Below, in pieces: positions 11,836-21,767 of a stretch of DNA of 64,000 nucleotides. The stretch lies in assembly GCF_047948215.1 (NCBI RefSeq), contig NC_134455.1, forward strand, positions 162,608,575 to 162,672,574, written 5' to 3'. Each line of letters starts with the position of its first letter. Within the stretch, counting starts at the first letter, position 1. The position numbers and the translations under genes are program-made. The notes under the pieces were generated by a model, which was not told the origin of the DNA, made no database searches, and saw only the letters and a list, made by a program, of their open reading frames with translations. Origin of the DNA: Lycorma delicatula. Its lineage: Eukaryota > Arthropoda > Insecta > Hemiptera > Fulgoridae.

Positions 11836-13710
11836 TTATAGACTTTTAAGAAGTCCACTGGCATGTAAAAATGCAACTATATTTTCTTCATTTCCATTAT
11901 CCAGATCAGCACTAATATTATTTGTAAGACGGAACCTCTTTCTGAGGTCCTCATATATGGTACACTCTTCTATTAGATGCTTGATTGTCAGTGTTTTATT
12001 ACAAACACCGCACATTGGTCTCACTTCGCCGGTTAACAAATATAAATTTGTTAATCGCGTGTGACCGATTCTAAGTCTGGTCACCGCTACTTGTTCACGG
12101 CGAGTCAACTTAAAGTCGCTTTTCCATTTATAAGGAGAAGTTTTAACTGAGTTTAATTTTGTATTTAAACTCCTCCATTCAGCGTTCCACTTGTTTCTTA
12201 CTATGTTTGTTAGATGGTTTTTAACATCTGCCACTCTTACAGGAAATGCATCCAAGTCATCGCAGACTGTTGCCTTTCTGGCAGCTTCGTCTGCGATTTC
12301 ATTACCTGTAATACCAGCATGCCCTGGAGTCCATAAAAATACCCATCGCTGTCCTCGTTGTTTTAGTACGTATAAAATGGACAGGATGTTTGCAATTAGG
12401 ACATCCTTAATGTTCTTGTTCCGAATTGCGACAAGTGCACTTAATGAATCGGAACATATTAGCACTCTCTCTTCGCAATAGTGTTCAGTGTAGCGAAGAG
12501 CTTGCTGAATTGCAGTGAGTTCTGCCGTGTAGACACTGGCCACATTTGGCAGTCTCCAAAAGTGGGCTTCTTCATTTATATATATCGAGCATCCAACACC
12601 ATGTTCGGTTTTAGAACCGTCAGTATAAATTATAATATGTTCTTCGTAACTACTGACGGTTGCTAAAAATTCCTCCTGGATGATCACTGCTGGTTTCTTT
12701 TTTATTTCTCCTTGAGAGAGATCCAAACTTGTATTTACCACTGGCAAGAGCCATGGCGGTATTTCTCTAGTAGAAATTGCTAGTGTCTCTGGTATAGCAA
12801 TTTCATATTTTCTTCTTAATTCGTGGTACCTAATTCCGGTTGGTCTGGAATAGGTAGCACGATGTTCATATACTGCAGCCATAGGATGATTCGTAAACAA
12901 TTTATTACTTATATGAGCAGGGAAAGCCCATACATTTGCTGCATATCTTAACAAAAGGATCTCTCTTCTATAATGTAGTGGCATTATTCCGGCTTCAGAC
13001 ATCAGACTAGCCGCCGGACTTGTGCGGAAAGCGCCTGTTACATATCTTATTCCGCTATTATGAACTACGTCTAACTTTCTTAAGTGCGACTTTCTAGCGG
13101 ATGAATATACGATACATCCGTAGTCTAGTTTAGATTGAACCAATGCTTTATACAATCTCAATAATGTCTCTTTGTCTGAGCCCCAATTTAAATTCAATAA
13201 ACATTTTATAAAGTTTAGGGCTCTTTTGCATCTATCACTCAAGTCTTGCATATGTAATCCCCATGTAAGGGATTTATCCAATACTAGTCCTAAATATCTT
13301 ACGCTATCTTTATATTGTATTGGATTATCGTCAATTGTCAACGCAGGACTTTGATGAGGAATTCTCTTCCTACAAAAGTGTACACAGCACGTTTTCTCTG
13401 GTGAGAATTGGAATCCGTTATTCCTTGCAACTTCATTTAGAGCATTGATTGCTCGTTGCAATTTGCACCTCGCCATAGCAGTCTTGTTGCTGGCATACAC
13501 AATTGCCAGATCATCAACATAGACGCTTTTGCTGATTTCTACTGGAATGGCTAGTATCAATTTATTAATGGCAATGGTAAACAATGTACCGCTCAACGGC
13601 GAACCCTGCGGTATGCCATTTTCCAAGATTCTTTCACATGAATATTCATTGTTGACGCGTACTTGGGAGGTACGGTCATTCATGTAGTTTTTCCATTTTA
13701 AATGGTACAT
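11836..13710 (-). pseudogene. LINE ORF2, C-terminal part: truncated reverse transcriptase plus RNase H
   Basis: A 624-codon open frame. Residues 32-40 are RT motif B (GIPQGSPLS) and 64-67 are the catalytic YVDD of motif C; thumb and connection follow (RYLGLVLDKSLTW, LDYGCIVYSSA). RNase H occupies about 358-480, with all four acidic residues present: D364 in YTDGS, E397 in AELTA, D421 in CSDSLSAL and D474 in NEIADEAA. The C-terminus has the C-x2-C...H-x4-C pattern (CGVC, KHLIEEC) typical of I/jockey-type elements. RT motifs 0 to A are absent: the endonuclease frame runs to about 13690 and fuses, in another frame, to the region just before motif B. About 120-180 residues are missing, so the enzyme should be inactive. 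The annotated start is simply the first ATG after the deletion. Confidence 0.85.
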
Positions 13711-14988
13711 TATATGAGTAATTATACTCAGTTCTAAAATTTAGTAGACCTTAAAGTTCTTCTTTTTTGGTTCGAAAACCTTCCTCGTAGTTGGCCGTTC
13801 TGCTGGCCTTTTCGAAGTGATTGGATAACAGCTCTGCAATTTCATATGGAGTGTCTTTTATTTCATCTTCATCTTGAAGGCTAGTTATGGGAGCAAAATC
13901 ATTACGCCCACAAATCGCCTTCACTTTCCTCCAAGCATCTGATATAGTAGTAGTTTTGTCGATGGATGACACGTATTGCTGCCAGGATCGTTTTTTCGAG
14001 TCTATCATAAGACGTTTTGCATACGCCCTGTATTTCTTAAAGGCAACAAGATTTTCTATGCTAGGACGCTTCTTAAAGGCGTTATACGCCCTTTTCTTTC
14101 TTTTTATAGCTTCACTTATTTCATCGTTCCACCATGGAAAGGGTTTTTTCGTAAGTTTCCCAGATGTTTTGGGAATATATCTCGATGCCGACTCAATTAT
14201 TGCATTTGTTATGGCATCGACATCGTCTCCGATAACTCCAGTTGTTTCCGGGTGTATCGTTCTAGCTGTGAAGCTCGTCAAGTCTGCCTTTTCAAATAAC
14301 CATCTTTTAGGGATGGGATATATTGTTCTTGTAACATCAGTTACAATTTGCACTGGGAAATGATCGCTTCCATGCAGATCGTCTATGACATGGAAGCTGT
14401 ACCTCGGTGCTATCGATCCGCTTATAAGTGCAAGATCTATACAGGACGTCGATCCATCTCTGGCATTGAAAAAGGTTCCTGATCCGTCGTTTAAAATAAT
14501 AAGTTCTGAATTCATCAGGAACCCTTCCAGTTCTCTTCCACGGGGATCTACTCGATCTGATCCCCAAAGAGAATTATGAGCATTAAAGTCACCCACCAGT
14601 AAAACAGGTGGGGGAAGCTCGGAAATTAGTCTTGCTATGTCATCCTTATTCCAATCAAAATACGGCAAGTATATGCTGCAGACAGTGACCTGGAGCGGAC
14701 GCTTCATTCTAACGGCGACCGCTTGTAGGTTTGTGTTTAGAACAACCGCTTCGGTGGTAGCTCTAGTCGATGTTAATATAGCTACTCCACCTCTAACTCT
14801 TACATTTGACGGTTGATCTCGCCGAAATATATCGAATCCTTTTAATTTAAAATTTTCATTTCGGCGGAAATGTGTTTCTTGCAGACATATACAAATCGGG
14901 TCTACGTCATGTACCAAGCGTTGGAGCTCATGGATGTTTGAAAAACATCCATTGATGTTCCATTGTACAATCGACTCGCTAATTTTTA
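13690..14988 (-). pseudogene. LINE ORF2, N-terminal part: apurinic-type endonuclease
   Basis: The open frame begins just after a stop near 14990 without an ATG (first ATG at 14917); the pre-ATG segment carries the first endonuclease motif, IVQWNINGC, so translation probably starts upstream or by reinitiation. Motifs in order: QWN, LQETHF (catalytic Glu), VLLVGDFNAHNSLWG and GSDHFPVQI (catalytic His), all intact. The domain nicks target DNA to prime reverse transcription. After the domain comes a long linker (KKRAYNAFKKRP). A stop codon lies at 13751-13753. Beyond it the same frame continues to look coding (NFRTEYNYSYNVPF) until about 13690, where the RT deletion begins. The element is thus broken by one stop and one deletion. 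Confidence 0.85.
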
Positions 14989-15215
14989 ATTAAATTATTG
15001 TCTGGGTTTTCCTTTCGGCCATCCTTTTTTCCTTTTCTTCTCCATCCTACGAACAGCATCGTGTTCGCGAAGAAGGTCGTCGCCTGTAAGGCTTCTGGTC
15101 TTCGTATCGGAGACCACCGAAGCCGCCGACGACGACGGGCATGGATCGGCGCCGGTTCCAGGCGCCGATTGAAAGGCGGCAACCTGGCCGCTCCCCAACA
15201 CGGGGGTCGCACCGG

Positions 15216-16544
15216 TCACCGCCTGTGGGAGGGGGACACTCGCCCCCCCTGTGTGATTTTTTGTGGCCTCTGAGGCTTAGAGGCCACTTCAGTTACAGGA
15301 GGCTTGGGAGCCCCCATAATAGTTTCTGTAGGTATCACTTTTTCCTTGTCATCAAGAATCTCACTGAGTCGGACTTGGCATTCTGCTTTGGCATCCGTTT
15401 TCTTCAGAACAGGAGCAGCTTTCGGTGTTTTATCTTCGGGAGGAGGCTGTACTAATATCTTTGGCTTTATAGGATTTTTACTATTGAAAGGTTTCATTTT
15501 ATTGTCAATAATTCTTTCGATCATATTAGGCAAGGTCGGAGCAAGTTTACTGATGAGTTGACCTGCATCGACAGCAACTGGAGCAGGGACAGGAGCGGCA
15601 GCCGCAGCCTGAGCGTAGGTTGTTGTTGCTCTAGACTTACGGGCGTTAACTATCTTCTTTGCATCGAAGTAGCTGACCTTTTGCAGGGTTTTTACTTCCT
15701 GCACAGCTACTTCATCTTTGTAGACAGGACAATTCCTTGATCTACAAGAATGCGCTCCTTTGCAATTGATACATGTAGGAGGCTCTTTACACGGCTCTCC
15801 CTCATGCACCTCTTCACCGCACACGCATATTAGCGGTCTTTCGCATTTAAGAGCGGTGTGGCCAAAGCGTTGGCACTTAAAGCACCTCATTGGCTGTGGG
15901 ACAAATGCCCGCACATCCAAACGGTGAATCCCTGCTCTTATCTTTTCCGGCAAAGTAGGCCGGTTGAAAGTGAGGACATGAGAAGCTGAGGGTAAGACCT
16001 CACTGTTCCTTCTCATGTTCAATCGACGGCACTCTATTAGTCCTTGTGCTGCCAGTTCTTCTACAATCTCTTGCTCCGAACAATTTAAAAGATCCCGACA
16101 GACCACAACACCCCTTGAGGTGTTGAGCGTGCCGTGGGGATCAACACGTACAGCTAGTTCTCCAATTTTCTTCAGTCCTAGAATCTTCTGAGACTGTATA
16201 TCATTAACAGTCTCTACATGAAGTCCCGTGAAAGTTTTTCTTATTTCTTTAACAGGGCCTCCAGCACATTTGTTTATTTCTCGAGCGATGAGGAAAGGAC
16301 TCACCTTCGAGAAATTACCTTCTTCCTTAGTGATAACCAAATACTTAGGTTTTGGAATGCTGCTCTTGAAAAAAGCTTTCTGCAAGCTTTTCCTAGCCTC
16401 AATCTCAATCCTTCTGGTTTCTGCACTCTTTCGGCGTTTCGCTTCAGGCGAAACGGCCGGTTCTATACAAGGGTGTTTACGTGCACCCTCTGCCACGTTA
16501 GTTTGTTCAGGAATATTCATGAACATTGATCCCTTCTGTAGCAA
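15216..16544 (-). CDS. LINE ORF1, gag-like nucleic-acid-binding protein
   Basis: An intact 442-residue frame. The first half is basic (EAKRRKSAETRRIEIEARK) and contains an RRM-like gag core. Three zinc knuckles lie at about 221-234 (CFKCQRFGHTALKC, C-x2-C-x4-H-x4-C), 240-252 (CVCGEEVHEGEPC) and 258-272 (CINCKGAHSCRSRNC). This triple-knuckle layout is typical of I- and jockey-superfamily ORF1 proteins, which coat element RNA and act as chaperones in the particle. The C-terminal 160 residues are proline/alanine/lysine-rich. Start: a first ATG at 16544, with a second at 16526; both are in frame and either could be used. The stop at 15216 lies about 225 bp before the open ORF2 frame, so the two ORFs are separate. 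The intact frame suggests recent activity of the family or of its helper. Confidence 0.85.
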   Translation of the reverse strand: MLQKGSMFMNIPEQTNVAEGARKHPCIEPAVSPEAKRRKSAETRRIEIEARKSLQKAFFKSSIPKPKYLVITKEEGNFSKVSPFLIAREINKCAGGPVKEIRKTFTGLHVETVNDIQSQKILGLKKIGELAVRVDPHGTLNTSRGVVVCRDLLNCSEQEIVEELAAQGLIECRRLNMRRNSEVLPSASHVLTFNRPTLPEKIRAGIHRLDVRAFVPQPMRCFKCQRFGHTALKCERPLICVCGEEVHEGEPCKEPPTCINCKGAHSCRSRNCPVYKDEVAVQEVKTLQKVSYFDAKKIVNARKSRATTTYAQAAAAAPVPAPVAVDAGQLISKLAPTLPNMIERIIDNKMKPFNSKNPIKPKILVQPPPEDKTPKAAPVLKKTDAKAECQVRLSEILDDKEKVIPTETIMGAPKPPVTEVASKPQRPQKITQGGRVSPSHRR

Positions 16545-17037
16545 GGCTAGTCGCCGGGGTACACCCCCACTCCAGGGCTACTAACCTTGGAGGTCCGATC
16601 CGGTACTCCGGTGGAACCGGCATATGTCCTGGCAGAGAGCGGATGCGCAGTCTCTGCACTGACTCCAGGCAACCAACTCACCGAAGCTTTCAGAGCTCCC
16701 ATGCACCGACATACATGGGCACCGTTGCTACATGCTTGCCATCGCAGGGGGCATGTGGACAACGGAAGGGTCTCCGTTACACCTGCAGTAACATTGACCC
16801 TGGCCGCCACATCGCCAGCTCTAAGAGTGGTATGAATCCATTTCCAAAATCGTTTGTTATTCCATTTCCTGCAGGTAGCCAAAAATCCAGTCCGTTTAGT
16901 GACCTGAAGTTGGAACCAGGTCAAACTTAACAAAGCATAACCGAGGAATTTACTCGGAACCCCGTTAGCCAGCTATATGTAATGTACGAAGGTACAGCTG
17001 TTGCCGCCCTGGACGTGGAACGTAGATGTTGTGTTTT
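16545..17037 (-). promoter_or_regulatory. 5' leader of the I-like LINE
   Basis: About 490 bp of GC-rich non-coding DNA upstream of ORF1. It should contain an internal RNA polymerase II promoter, as in other I/jockey elements, but no specific site was identified. Other frames across it (for example 16547-16933) show no domain and are treated as chance. Confidence 0.4.
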
Positions 17038-18106
17038 TTTTTTGTTTTTTTTTATAATTATATTATAATATAATTATATAATTATAATTATACATAATTA
17101 TATTAAATAATTATAAATTACAATAATAATATTATTATTATTTAATAATAATTTATATTTAATAAATTATAATAAATAATTATAATTTTTTTTACTTTTT
17201 TTTATATTAAAAAAAAAGGAGATGAAGTCTGATTCGAACCGATGTGCCTCCCTTCAAATAGAGATCCAAATATTTCATTAATTAAAATTTTATTTGGTCA
17301 TAACTCTGGAACCAATGAAAATAACTACCACTTATGATATATCGTTGAAAAGTTCTCAATGAGGGCTTACTACAGTTAAGAAAGAGGCCAAAATCCAAAT
17401 TGTTTTGGATTTTGGCCTTTTTTGGACACTTTTGGTTCAGTCAATTGCAATCAAAAGGGGAGATGAACAACTAGATGTTACAACAGTTCTAAATCCAAAA
17501 TTTCAACATCCTACGGCTAATCGTTTTTGAGTTATGCGAGATACATATACATACATACGTACAGACGTCACGCCGAAATTAGTCAAGATGGATTCAGGGA
17601 TGGTTAAAATGGAAATTTCCGTTGTAATCTGAAAACCGAAATTTTTCGCGATCATAATACTCCCTTTACTTCGTACAAGGAAGTAAAAATAGATAATAAA
17701 TTAGACGAATTAATTAAAATAGAAGCAGAATTTTCGAGTTTACGAAAATTACTTTCTAAATAAATAAGATAGTTTCATTTAAAATCTAAACTAGATTTAG
17801 AATAATCGAAATAAAAATTTATAGATGGTTTAGATGTTTGTATTTTTAAATTTATTTTTTAACGGTAACTAAAATTATCTTATTCTCTGTTTCTTATTTT
17901 AATGTAATATAATCTACCTCATTTTAATTTAAGCGAACCACAATTTTATATTTCCATTTTATTTTATTTCACCTTTGCTTACTTCGTTATAACATTATAA
18001 AAATAATGTAAAAGCGTATTAAATTAAAATATCACAATTTAGAAATTCAATTTTAAATTAAAATATAGAAACAACTGACGTTAAACGTAAAAACATCAAC
18101 AGTTAG

Positions 18107-18283
18107 TTTTTTTATTATTATTATTTGTTTAAATTTAACCTCCGGAACCACCGGTATTGCTTCAGAGAATGAGATGAACGATTTTTAGCGTGTGTGAGAA
18201 ATTGTCATGCCTGACCGGGATTCGAACCCGGGACCTCTGGATGAAAGGCCGAGACGGTACCACTCGCACCACGGAGACCGACC
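18107..18283 (-). mobile_element. tRNA-headed SINE, type 1
   Basis: On the minus strand a tRNA-like head carries an A box (GTGGTGCGAGTGG) and an excellent B box (GGGTTCGAATCCC). It is followed by a body with CTCTGAAGCAATACC and GGTGGTTCCGGAGGTTAAA and an A/T-rich tail with AATAAT repeats. An imperfect 9-bp target duplication is present: AACAGTTAG (18098-18106) and AACCGTTAG (18284-18292). This copy sits inside the AT-rich region and is not a true tRNA gene. Confidence 0.8.
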
Positions 18284-18599
18284 AACCGTTAGATTAAAAA
18301 ACGTCAAATGTTAAGTCAAACATTAAATGTTAACGTTAAAAAATTAAACTGTTACGTTAAAAAAACGTCAAATGTTAACGATAAACTGTCGTTTCATCAA
18401 GATTACAATAAAAATGAAAAATATATTTTTATTTTATTTTATTTTTTTCAATTTCTAACAAGGAATTGTATATAAATTAAAATTATATAATAAATAATAA
18501 ATTAAATTGTATATAAATAACAATAAAACAAAAAATAAGTAGTTAAAATACTGACTCAAAAATAAATAAGACTTAGATATAAACCATGCGTTTATATAA

Positions 18600-18628
18600 A
18601 TAATAATAATAATAATAATAATAATAAT
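18600..18628 (+). repeat. (AAT)n microsatellite
   Basis: About ten uninterrupted AAT/TAA triplets. Confidence 0.9.
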
Positions 18629-18639
18629 CCTATAATTAT

Positions 18640-18806
18640 TTCTGACGAAGATATAAAATCTTAGAAAAATGGGATTATTTGATTTGCAATGCGATAGATA
18701 TTATAAAGGAATTTCTTATACTTTTATACAGGAAAATGATGATAGAAAACGAAATAAGGAAAAAGAAAAAAATAAGTAAAGAAGAGAAAAAAGTTTTATT
18801 TAGATG
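18640..18806 (+). pseudogene. AT-rich charged coding remnant
   Basis: A plus-strand stretch in which one frame, after a single slip, stays open and lysine/glutamate/isoleucine-rich (EKWDYLICNAIDIIKEF, then EEKKVLF before the stop at 18804-18806). It resembles the other AT-rich remnants in composition. It has the opposite orientation to the cluster at 19190-22013. Unrecognised family. Confidence 0.25.
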
Positions 18807-19189
18807 ATTGTTTGTAATTCTGTGTAAAACGAAAGATACAAATTAATAGACGAATACAGCAAGGAATTTTATATTGTACAATAATAGAATGAACACATTA
18901 CATTTCTACAAATTTTCCTACAAAATGGCAAGATGTGGTTGGTTATCAATATTGTAAATGTTAGTAAATTTAATTTTAAGCCAAATTGTCTTAAAAACAA
19001 CATGTTTTTTGTATAATTTTATCTTTGTCGTTTTAGTTTATGTTTGCATGTTTTATTTGTTTCTATGTTTTAGTTTACTGCGCTACAAAAACTAACCTTT
19101 CCATTTTCTTATTTTTTTTTAATTTTAACTATGTCTACTTTAATTTTAAATTTATACTTTAAATCTAATTCTAATGTAATGGTTTTTTC

Positions 19190-19501
19190 TTGTATTTTTT
19201 TCCATGTACGAATTAGAAATAAAAAAATCTTTTAAACCACCTAACAAAAATACATCTTTTTTGATTTCTAAATATTCTTAAATCTATATAAATTAAAATA
19301 TAAGTAAATTCTTCTAAAGTTTTTATTCTTTTGCATCTACTTACATTAATAAAATTACGTGTAATTTCGGCCATTAAATTTTCTTTTATTTTTTGCCACA
19401 ACGTCTAAAGCATCTTTTTCTTTTGGATCGTTTAATAAATTATATTCCCTTGTTCCAACAATATTTGAATATTTAAGACTTTTAAAAGATGTGAAGTCCA
19501 T
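19190..19501 (-). pseudogene. AT-rich cluster, frame 6 (unknown)
   Basis: Begins at ATG 19501 (MDFTSFKSLKYSNIVGTREY) and stays coding-like through DPKEKDALDVVAK. A one-base slip leads to a second frame (EITRNFINVSRCKRIKTLEE), and another slip near 19255 leads to a third (VFLLGGLKDFFISNSYM). The regular change of frame with maintained amino-acid character indicates a decayed gene, not chance. It could be the C-terminal part of the frames above or a separate gene. No domain was recognised. Confidence 0.4.
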
Positions 19502-19638
19502 TTATTTGTAATTTTAAGATTGGTTATTTTTTAGGCGAATAATACGAATATATTACTAATTCGTTTTTATTATTTTATGTTATATAAGGAATAGGGAAAA
19601 TCCTTTAGTTTGTATTAAATTTTTTCTAGAAAAATTTA

Positions 19639-20071
19639 TTAATCTATTTTTAAGTTGACCTTAACATAACAAATTTTAAATCCTTCTTTATTTCTCTTTC
19701 CATGAACGGCAACTACAGAATATTTTGTAAAGTTATTTACAATACAGCCATAAAATCGAAATTAGTAAATAATGGTAAATTTACCCAATTAATTTGCACT
19801 TTTTTAAAAAAAATTTTAACAATTTCCTCGTATTTTATTTTTATCGCTAAAACTTTTAAAACTATAGCTGCTAACTCTTCTCTCTTTTTTGGACAATTAA
19901 TTCTCTAAAATATTTGATGGATTTAATTTCTTGTATATCGTAAATATTTTTCTTTTAGTAGAAACAAGGCATGCAATATTTTGTGTTTATTAAACCTTTT
20001 TCTGTAGCATTTATTTCTTTTGGCGTTGTAGAAAATAATGTTATATATTTTGTAAAAAAAGGTTTTTTCAT
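19639..20071 (-). pseudogene. AT-rich cluster, frame 5 (unknown)
   Basis: ATG at 20071, eight bases after the stop of the preceding frame, begins MKKPFFTKYITLFSTTPK and continues to a Cys-containing segment (NTKYCMPCFY). Two slips follow, then KREELAAIVLKVLAIKIKY and a tryptophan-containing segment (INWVNLPLFTNFDF), and finally VVAVHGKRNKEGFKICYVKV before the stop at 19639-19641. The tight spacing to the neighbouring frame is typical of compact viral or plasmid genomes. Family unknown; at least three frame changes make it a pseudogene. Confidence 0.42.
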
Positions 20072-20078
20072 ATTTTAT

Positions 20079-20280
20079 TTATGATTTATGTAAAACTTGT
20101 AAATTAAATTTATTCGATTTTTCTTCTATAATTTCTTTATAATTTATGGGCAAAGTATTAAAATTAGATGCATTAATAACAAAATGTATTAATTTTTTCT
20201 TTCGGTTTTTTTTTGGCAAAGTAATACGACATTCAGTTACTTTTTCTGTTCTCTTAATTGTCCATAAAAAAATAATACAA
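20079..20280 (-). pseudogene. AT-rich cluster, frame 4 (unknown)
   Basis: An open frame of about 65 codons with no stop (contains TIKRTEKVTECRITLPKK, HFVINASNFNTLPINYKE) ending at 20079-20081. It directly follows frame 3 and may be a continuation of it in another frame. No domain recognised. Confidence 0.4.
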
Positions 20281-21460
20281 TTAATCTTTATAAACTACGA
20301 AACTATATTTTAATAAATTACAAAGTCTTTCCCATTGCTCAGAAAAAGAAACAGAATAAAACGGTGCTTCGTTAAAATATTGTTTAGAAAATTTAATTTT
20401 ACATTAACACAATCTTTCGTTGGATTTTTGTAAAAATTATCGTCGAAAGTAGAATAATTATAAATTGTTGCTACTAATATTGTTATACCGTGTGTTTTTG
20501 CTTTTGGATCGTTAAATGTGTTTTTTGGAATGGAATGCAAAGTTGGCGGGAGTTTATTACTCCCTACTTTATCGCAGAACCTGGACAGAGTCCCTTGCTG
20601 CTGGATGATTCTAATCTGGCTTGGTTTTTAAAAGGGTTATTTTTAATCTCGGATCTAATTTTTCAAGTTTTGTCTATTATTATTTTAGTGAATTTAAGAC
20701 GGATTTAATTGCATTCCAATCCGTTGTTAAACCAGCGTTATCGAACCCATTTCATGGGCCGACCGCGGAAGGCTAGGCTTATAAAGCCTGTCCTCCCGAC
20801 GTAATTCCCCTTCAGACCGTCCACTGAAGTCCTTTCGGTGCTAACTCTTAATAGGCTAGCAGGAATACGCCACAACGGGGCACTAGCTATAAGGAGGGAG
20901 CAATGCGTCCCCTTTTCCGGAGGAGTCGCAATTGCTGGGTTATTTTGTCTTACTGTAAGTTTTTAAAAAGGAGAGGTTGTGTAGAAGCTCTTCATCCGCT
21001 TCTGGTATGGCTGCCCTTCAGGACGCATCTCTGCTGGGCTCTGTTCCGGAGTGTTTTTTATATCTTTCGTCTGGGCAATTTGAAAAATTTATTATATAGT
21101 ACCCAATAGTTTTATTTACATCTGGAGAAGTCATTTGGTAAACAAATGTATTGTAAGTTTTGGCTCTTACATTATCGCTTAACATGTTAAGAAATTTTTT
21201 CCAACAGTATTTTCGTTACTTACAATAATATTTTTAGCTTTATCTTCATCTTGTGTAAAATTAAAATTATCGATTAAATATTTTATTATTCGTTCTTTAT
21301 CGAAAATTCTTGTAAAACTTGAGTTATGTTAAATCCATTAAAAAAAAAAAAAAAATCTTGTTTAATATCTTCTAAAATTCCTGGTAAATCTTTAACCATA
21401 TCATCTATTTTTGCATCTGCTATTGCTATTTCACAAGGAGAAATAACAAATTCGTTATCT
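20281..21460 (-). pseudogene. AT-rich cluster, frame 3, interrupted by a 524-bp insertion
   Basis: The upstream part (21460-21060) reads in two or three successive frames: FVISPCEIAIADAKIDDMVK, then IIKYLIDNFNFTQDEDKA, then RAKTYNTFVYQMTSPDVNKT and INFSNCPDERYKK. The insertion 20527-21050 follows. The downstream part (20526-20281) continues with TFNDPKAKTHG, TIYNYSTFDDNFYKN and, after a slip, FYSVSFSEQWERLCNLLKYS, ending at 20281-20283. Across the duplicated site the frame differs by one base in an A run. The residue pattern (CPDERYKK, DPKAKTHGI, TIYNY) is strongly protein-like, but I cannot name the family. Confidence 0.45.
20527..21050 (-). mobile_element. 524-bp GC-rich insertion with 9-bp target duplication
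   Basis: Sharp GC-rich island flanked by GTGTTTTTT on both sides (20518-20526 and 21051-21059). On the minus strand it begins TCCGGAACAGAGCCC and ends GCATTCCATTCC, directly before the A-rich copy of the duplication, so a minus-strand retroposon with a very short A tail is likely. It contains no long frame of interest. No tRNA-like boxes are convincing. It could be a SINE of another origin or a short LINE end. It interrupts an older coding remnant. Confidence 0.7.
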
Positions 21461-21711
21461 TTTTAAGATTTTATTTAAAGAAATTTTAGGAATTATTTGT
21501 TTTATTTTATGGTTTGGTCCTTTGTTATATTTAGTTATAGTAGGAAGTTTTGCCATTACACCATGGTTTGCTAATTTATATTTAGAAAATTTAGCTTTTA
21601 AATGCGTATTATTCGAACCACAAAGTAAATTTTTGACTACGGTTTTATCTCTTACTTTTTTTGTATCTTCTCTAACTACTCTTTTTAATAAAATATTATC
21701 GCATAAATGGC
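21455..21711 (-). pseudogene. AT-rich cluster, frame 2 (unknown, basic)
   Basis: An uninterrupted frame of about 85 codons, very basic (LLKRVVREDTKKVRDKTVVK, KLANHGVMAKLPTITKYNKG, ending LNKILKR). It lacks its own ATG start. A short open segment upstream in another frame (RKDLFKLLTE) suggests a fusion with frame 1 through a slip. It overlaps frame 3 by a few bases. A basic nucleic-acid-binding role is possible but unproven. Confidence 0.42.
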
Positions 21712-21767
21712 TCTGTTAAAAGTTTAAATAAATCTTTTCTTTTTTCTTCGTATTTTTTTTATATAAT

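Larger units (their letters stand above)
11180..17037 (-). mobile_element. I-like LINE, nearly full length, internally deleted
   Basis: About 5.86 kb of GC-richer sequence inserted in an AT-rich stretch of repeat A, read on the minus strand. From 5' (17037) to 3' (11180): a 5' leader of about 490 bp, ORF1 (gag-like), endonuclease, truncated reverse transcriptase, RNase H, C-terminal zinc-finger-like motif, a 3' untranslated region of about 650 bp and a terminal A tract (plus-strand T run at 11180-11192). Both flanks are TAATTATA-type AT repeats, so a target duplication cannot be delimited exactly. ORF1 and RNase H are intact and look fairly young. The reverse transcriptase lacks its N-terminal half, so the copy cannot be autonomous. 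Confidence 0.88.
10526..17690. mobile_element. dispersed repeat A (host of two nested insertions), flanked by AGAT
   Basis: Outer segments 10526-11180 and 17040-17690 form one copy of a dispersed repeat that is also present at 39025-39693. Its ends carry a short inverted repeat: ACTTCCTTGTACG near 10545-10557 and CGTACAAGGAAGT near 17672-17684. The 4-bp AGAT on both sides is a plausible target duplication. The right half contains AAGGAGATGAAGTCTGATTC, GACGTCACGCCGAAA and a run of direct homology with 39240-39690. Within it sit a foldback element (10672-11052) and an I-like LINE (11180-17037). It is probably a non-autonomous DNA element; a Helitron derivative is possible because related ends at 37948 lie next to a Helitron-like coding fragment. 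Confidence 0.6.
10255..17762 (+). pseudogene. AT-rich lysine-rich helical gene remnant split by a 7.2-kb insertion
   Basis: The left part runs from ATG 10255 (MSIKVLQNTINTLL), with one or two frame slips, to a highly charged helical stretch including FIKIKEWEKTMEGF and then VQELKEKI at 10500-10525. The right part resumes at 17691 in an open frame of the same helical character (DNKLDELIKIEAEFSSLRK) and stops near 17762. The sequence between, 10526-17690, is an inserted repeat flanked by AGAT on both sides (10522-10525 and 17691-17694). Removing the insertion brings two charged coiled-coil-like segments together. The family is unknown. It probably belongs to the same ancient element as 19190-22013. 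The split is well supported by sequence; the viral or mobile nature is inference. Confidence 0.5.

Noticed and set aside
12191..12666. Plus-strand frames of 96 and 61 codons
   Set aside because: They lie opposite the RNase H region of the I-like LINE and show no domain.
13887..14363. Plus-strand frame of 158 codons
   Set aside because: Antisense shadow of the endonuclease frame.
15141..15561. Plus-strand frames across the ORF1 end
   Set aside because: Antisense shadows of the gag-like ORF1, low-complexity composition.
16526..16933. Frames of 128 and 134 codons in the LINE leader
   Set aside because: No domain; GC-rich DNA gives long frames by chance, and the region is the 5' leader of the element.
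18181..18290. A functional tRNA gene
   Set aside because: A and B boxes are good, but the sequence continues into a SINE body and is flanked by a target duplication; the acceptor arms do not pair properly.
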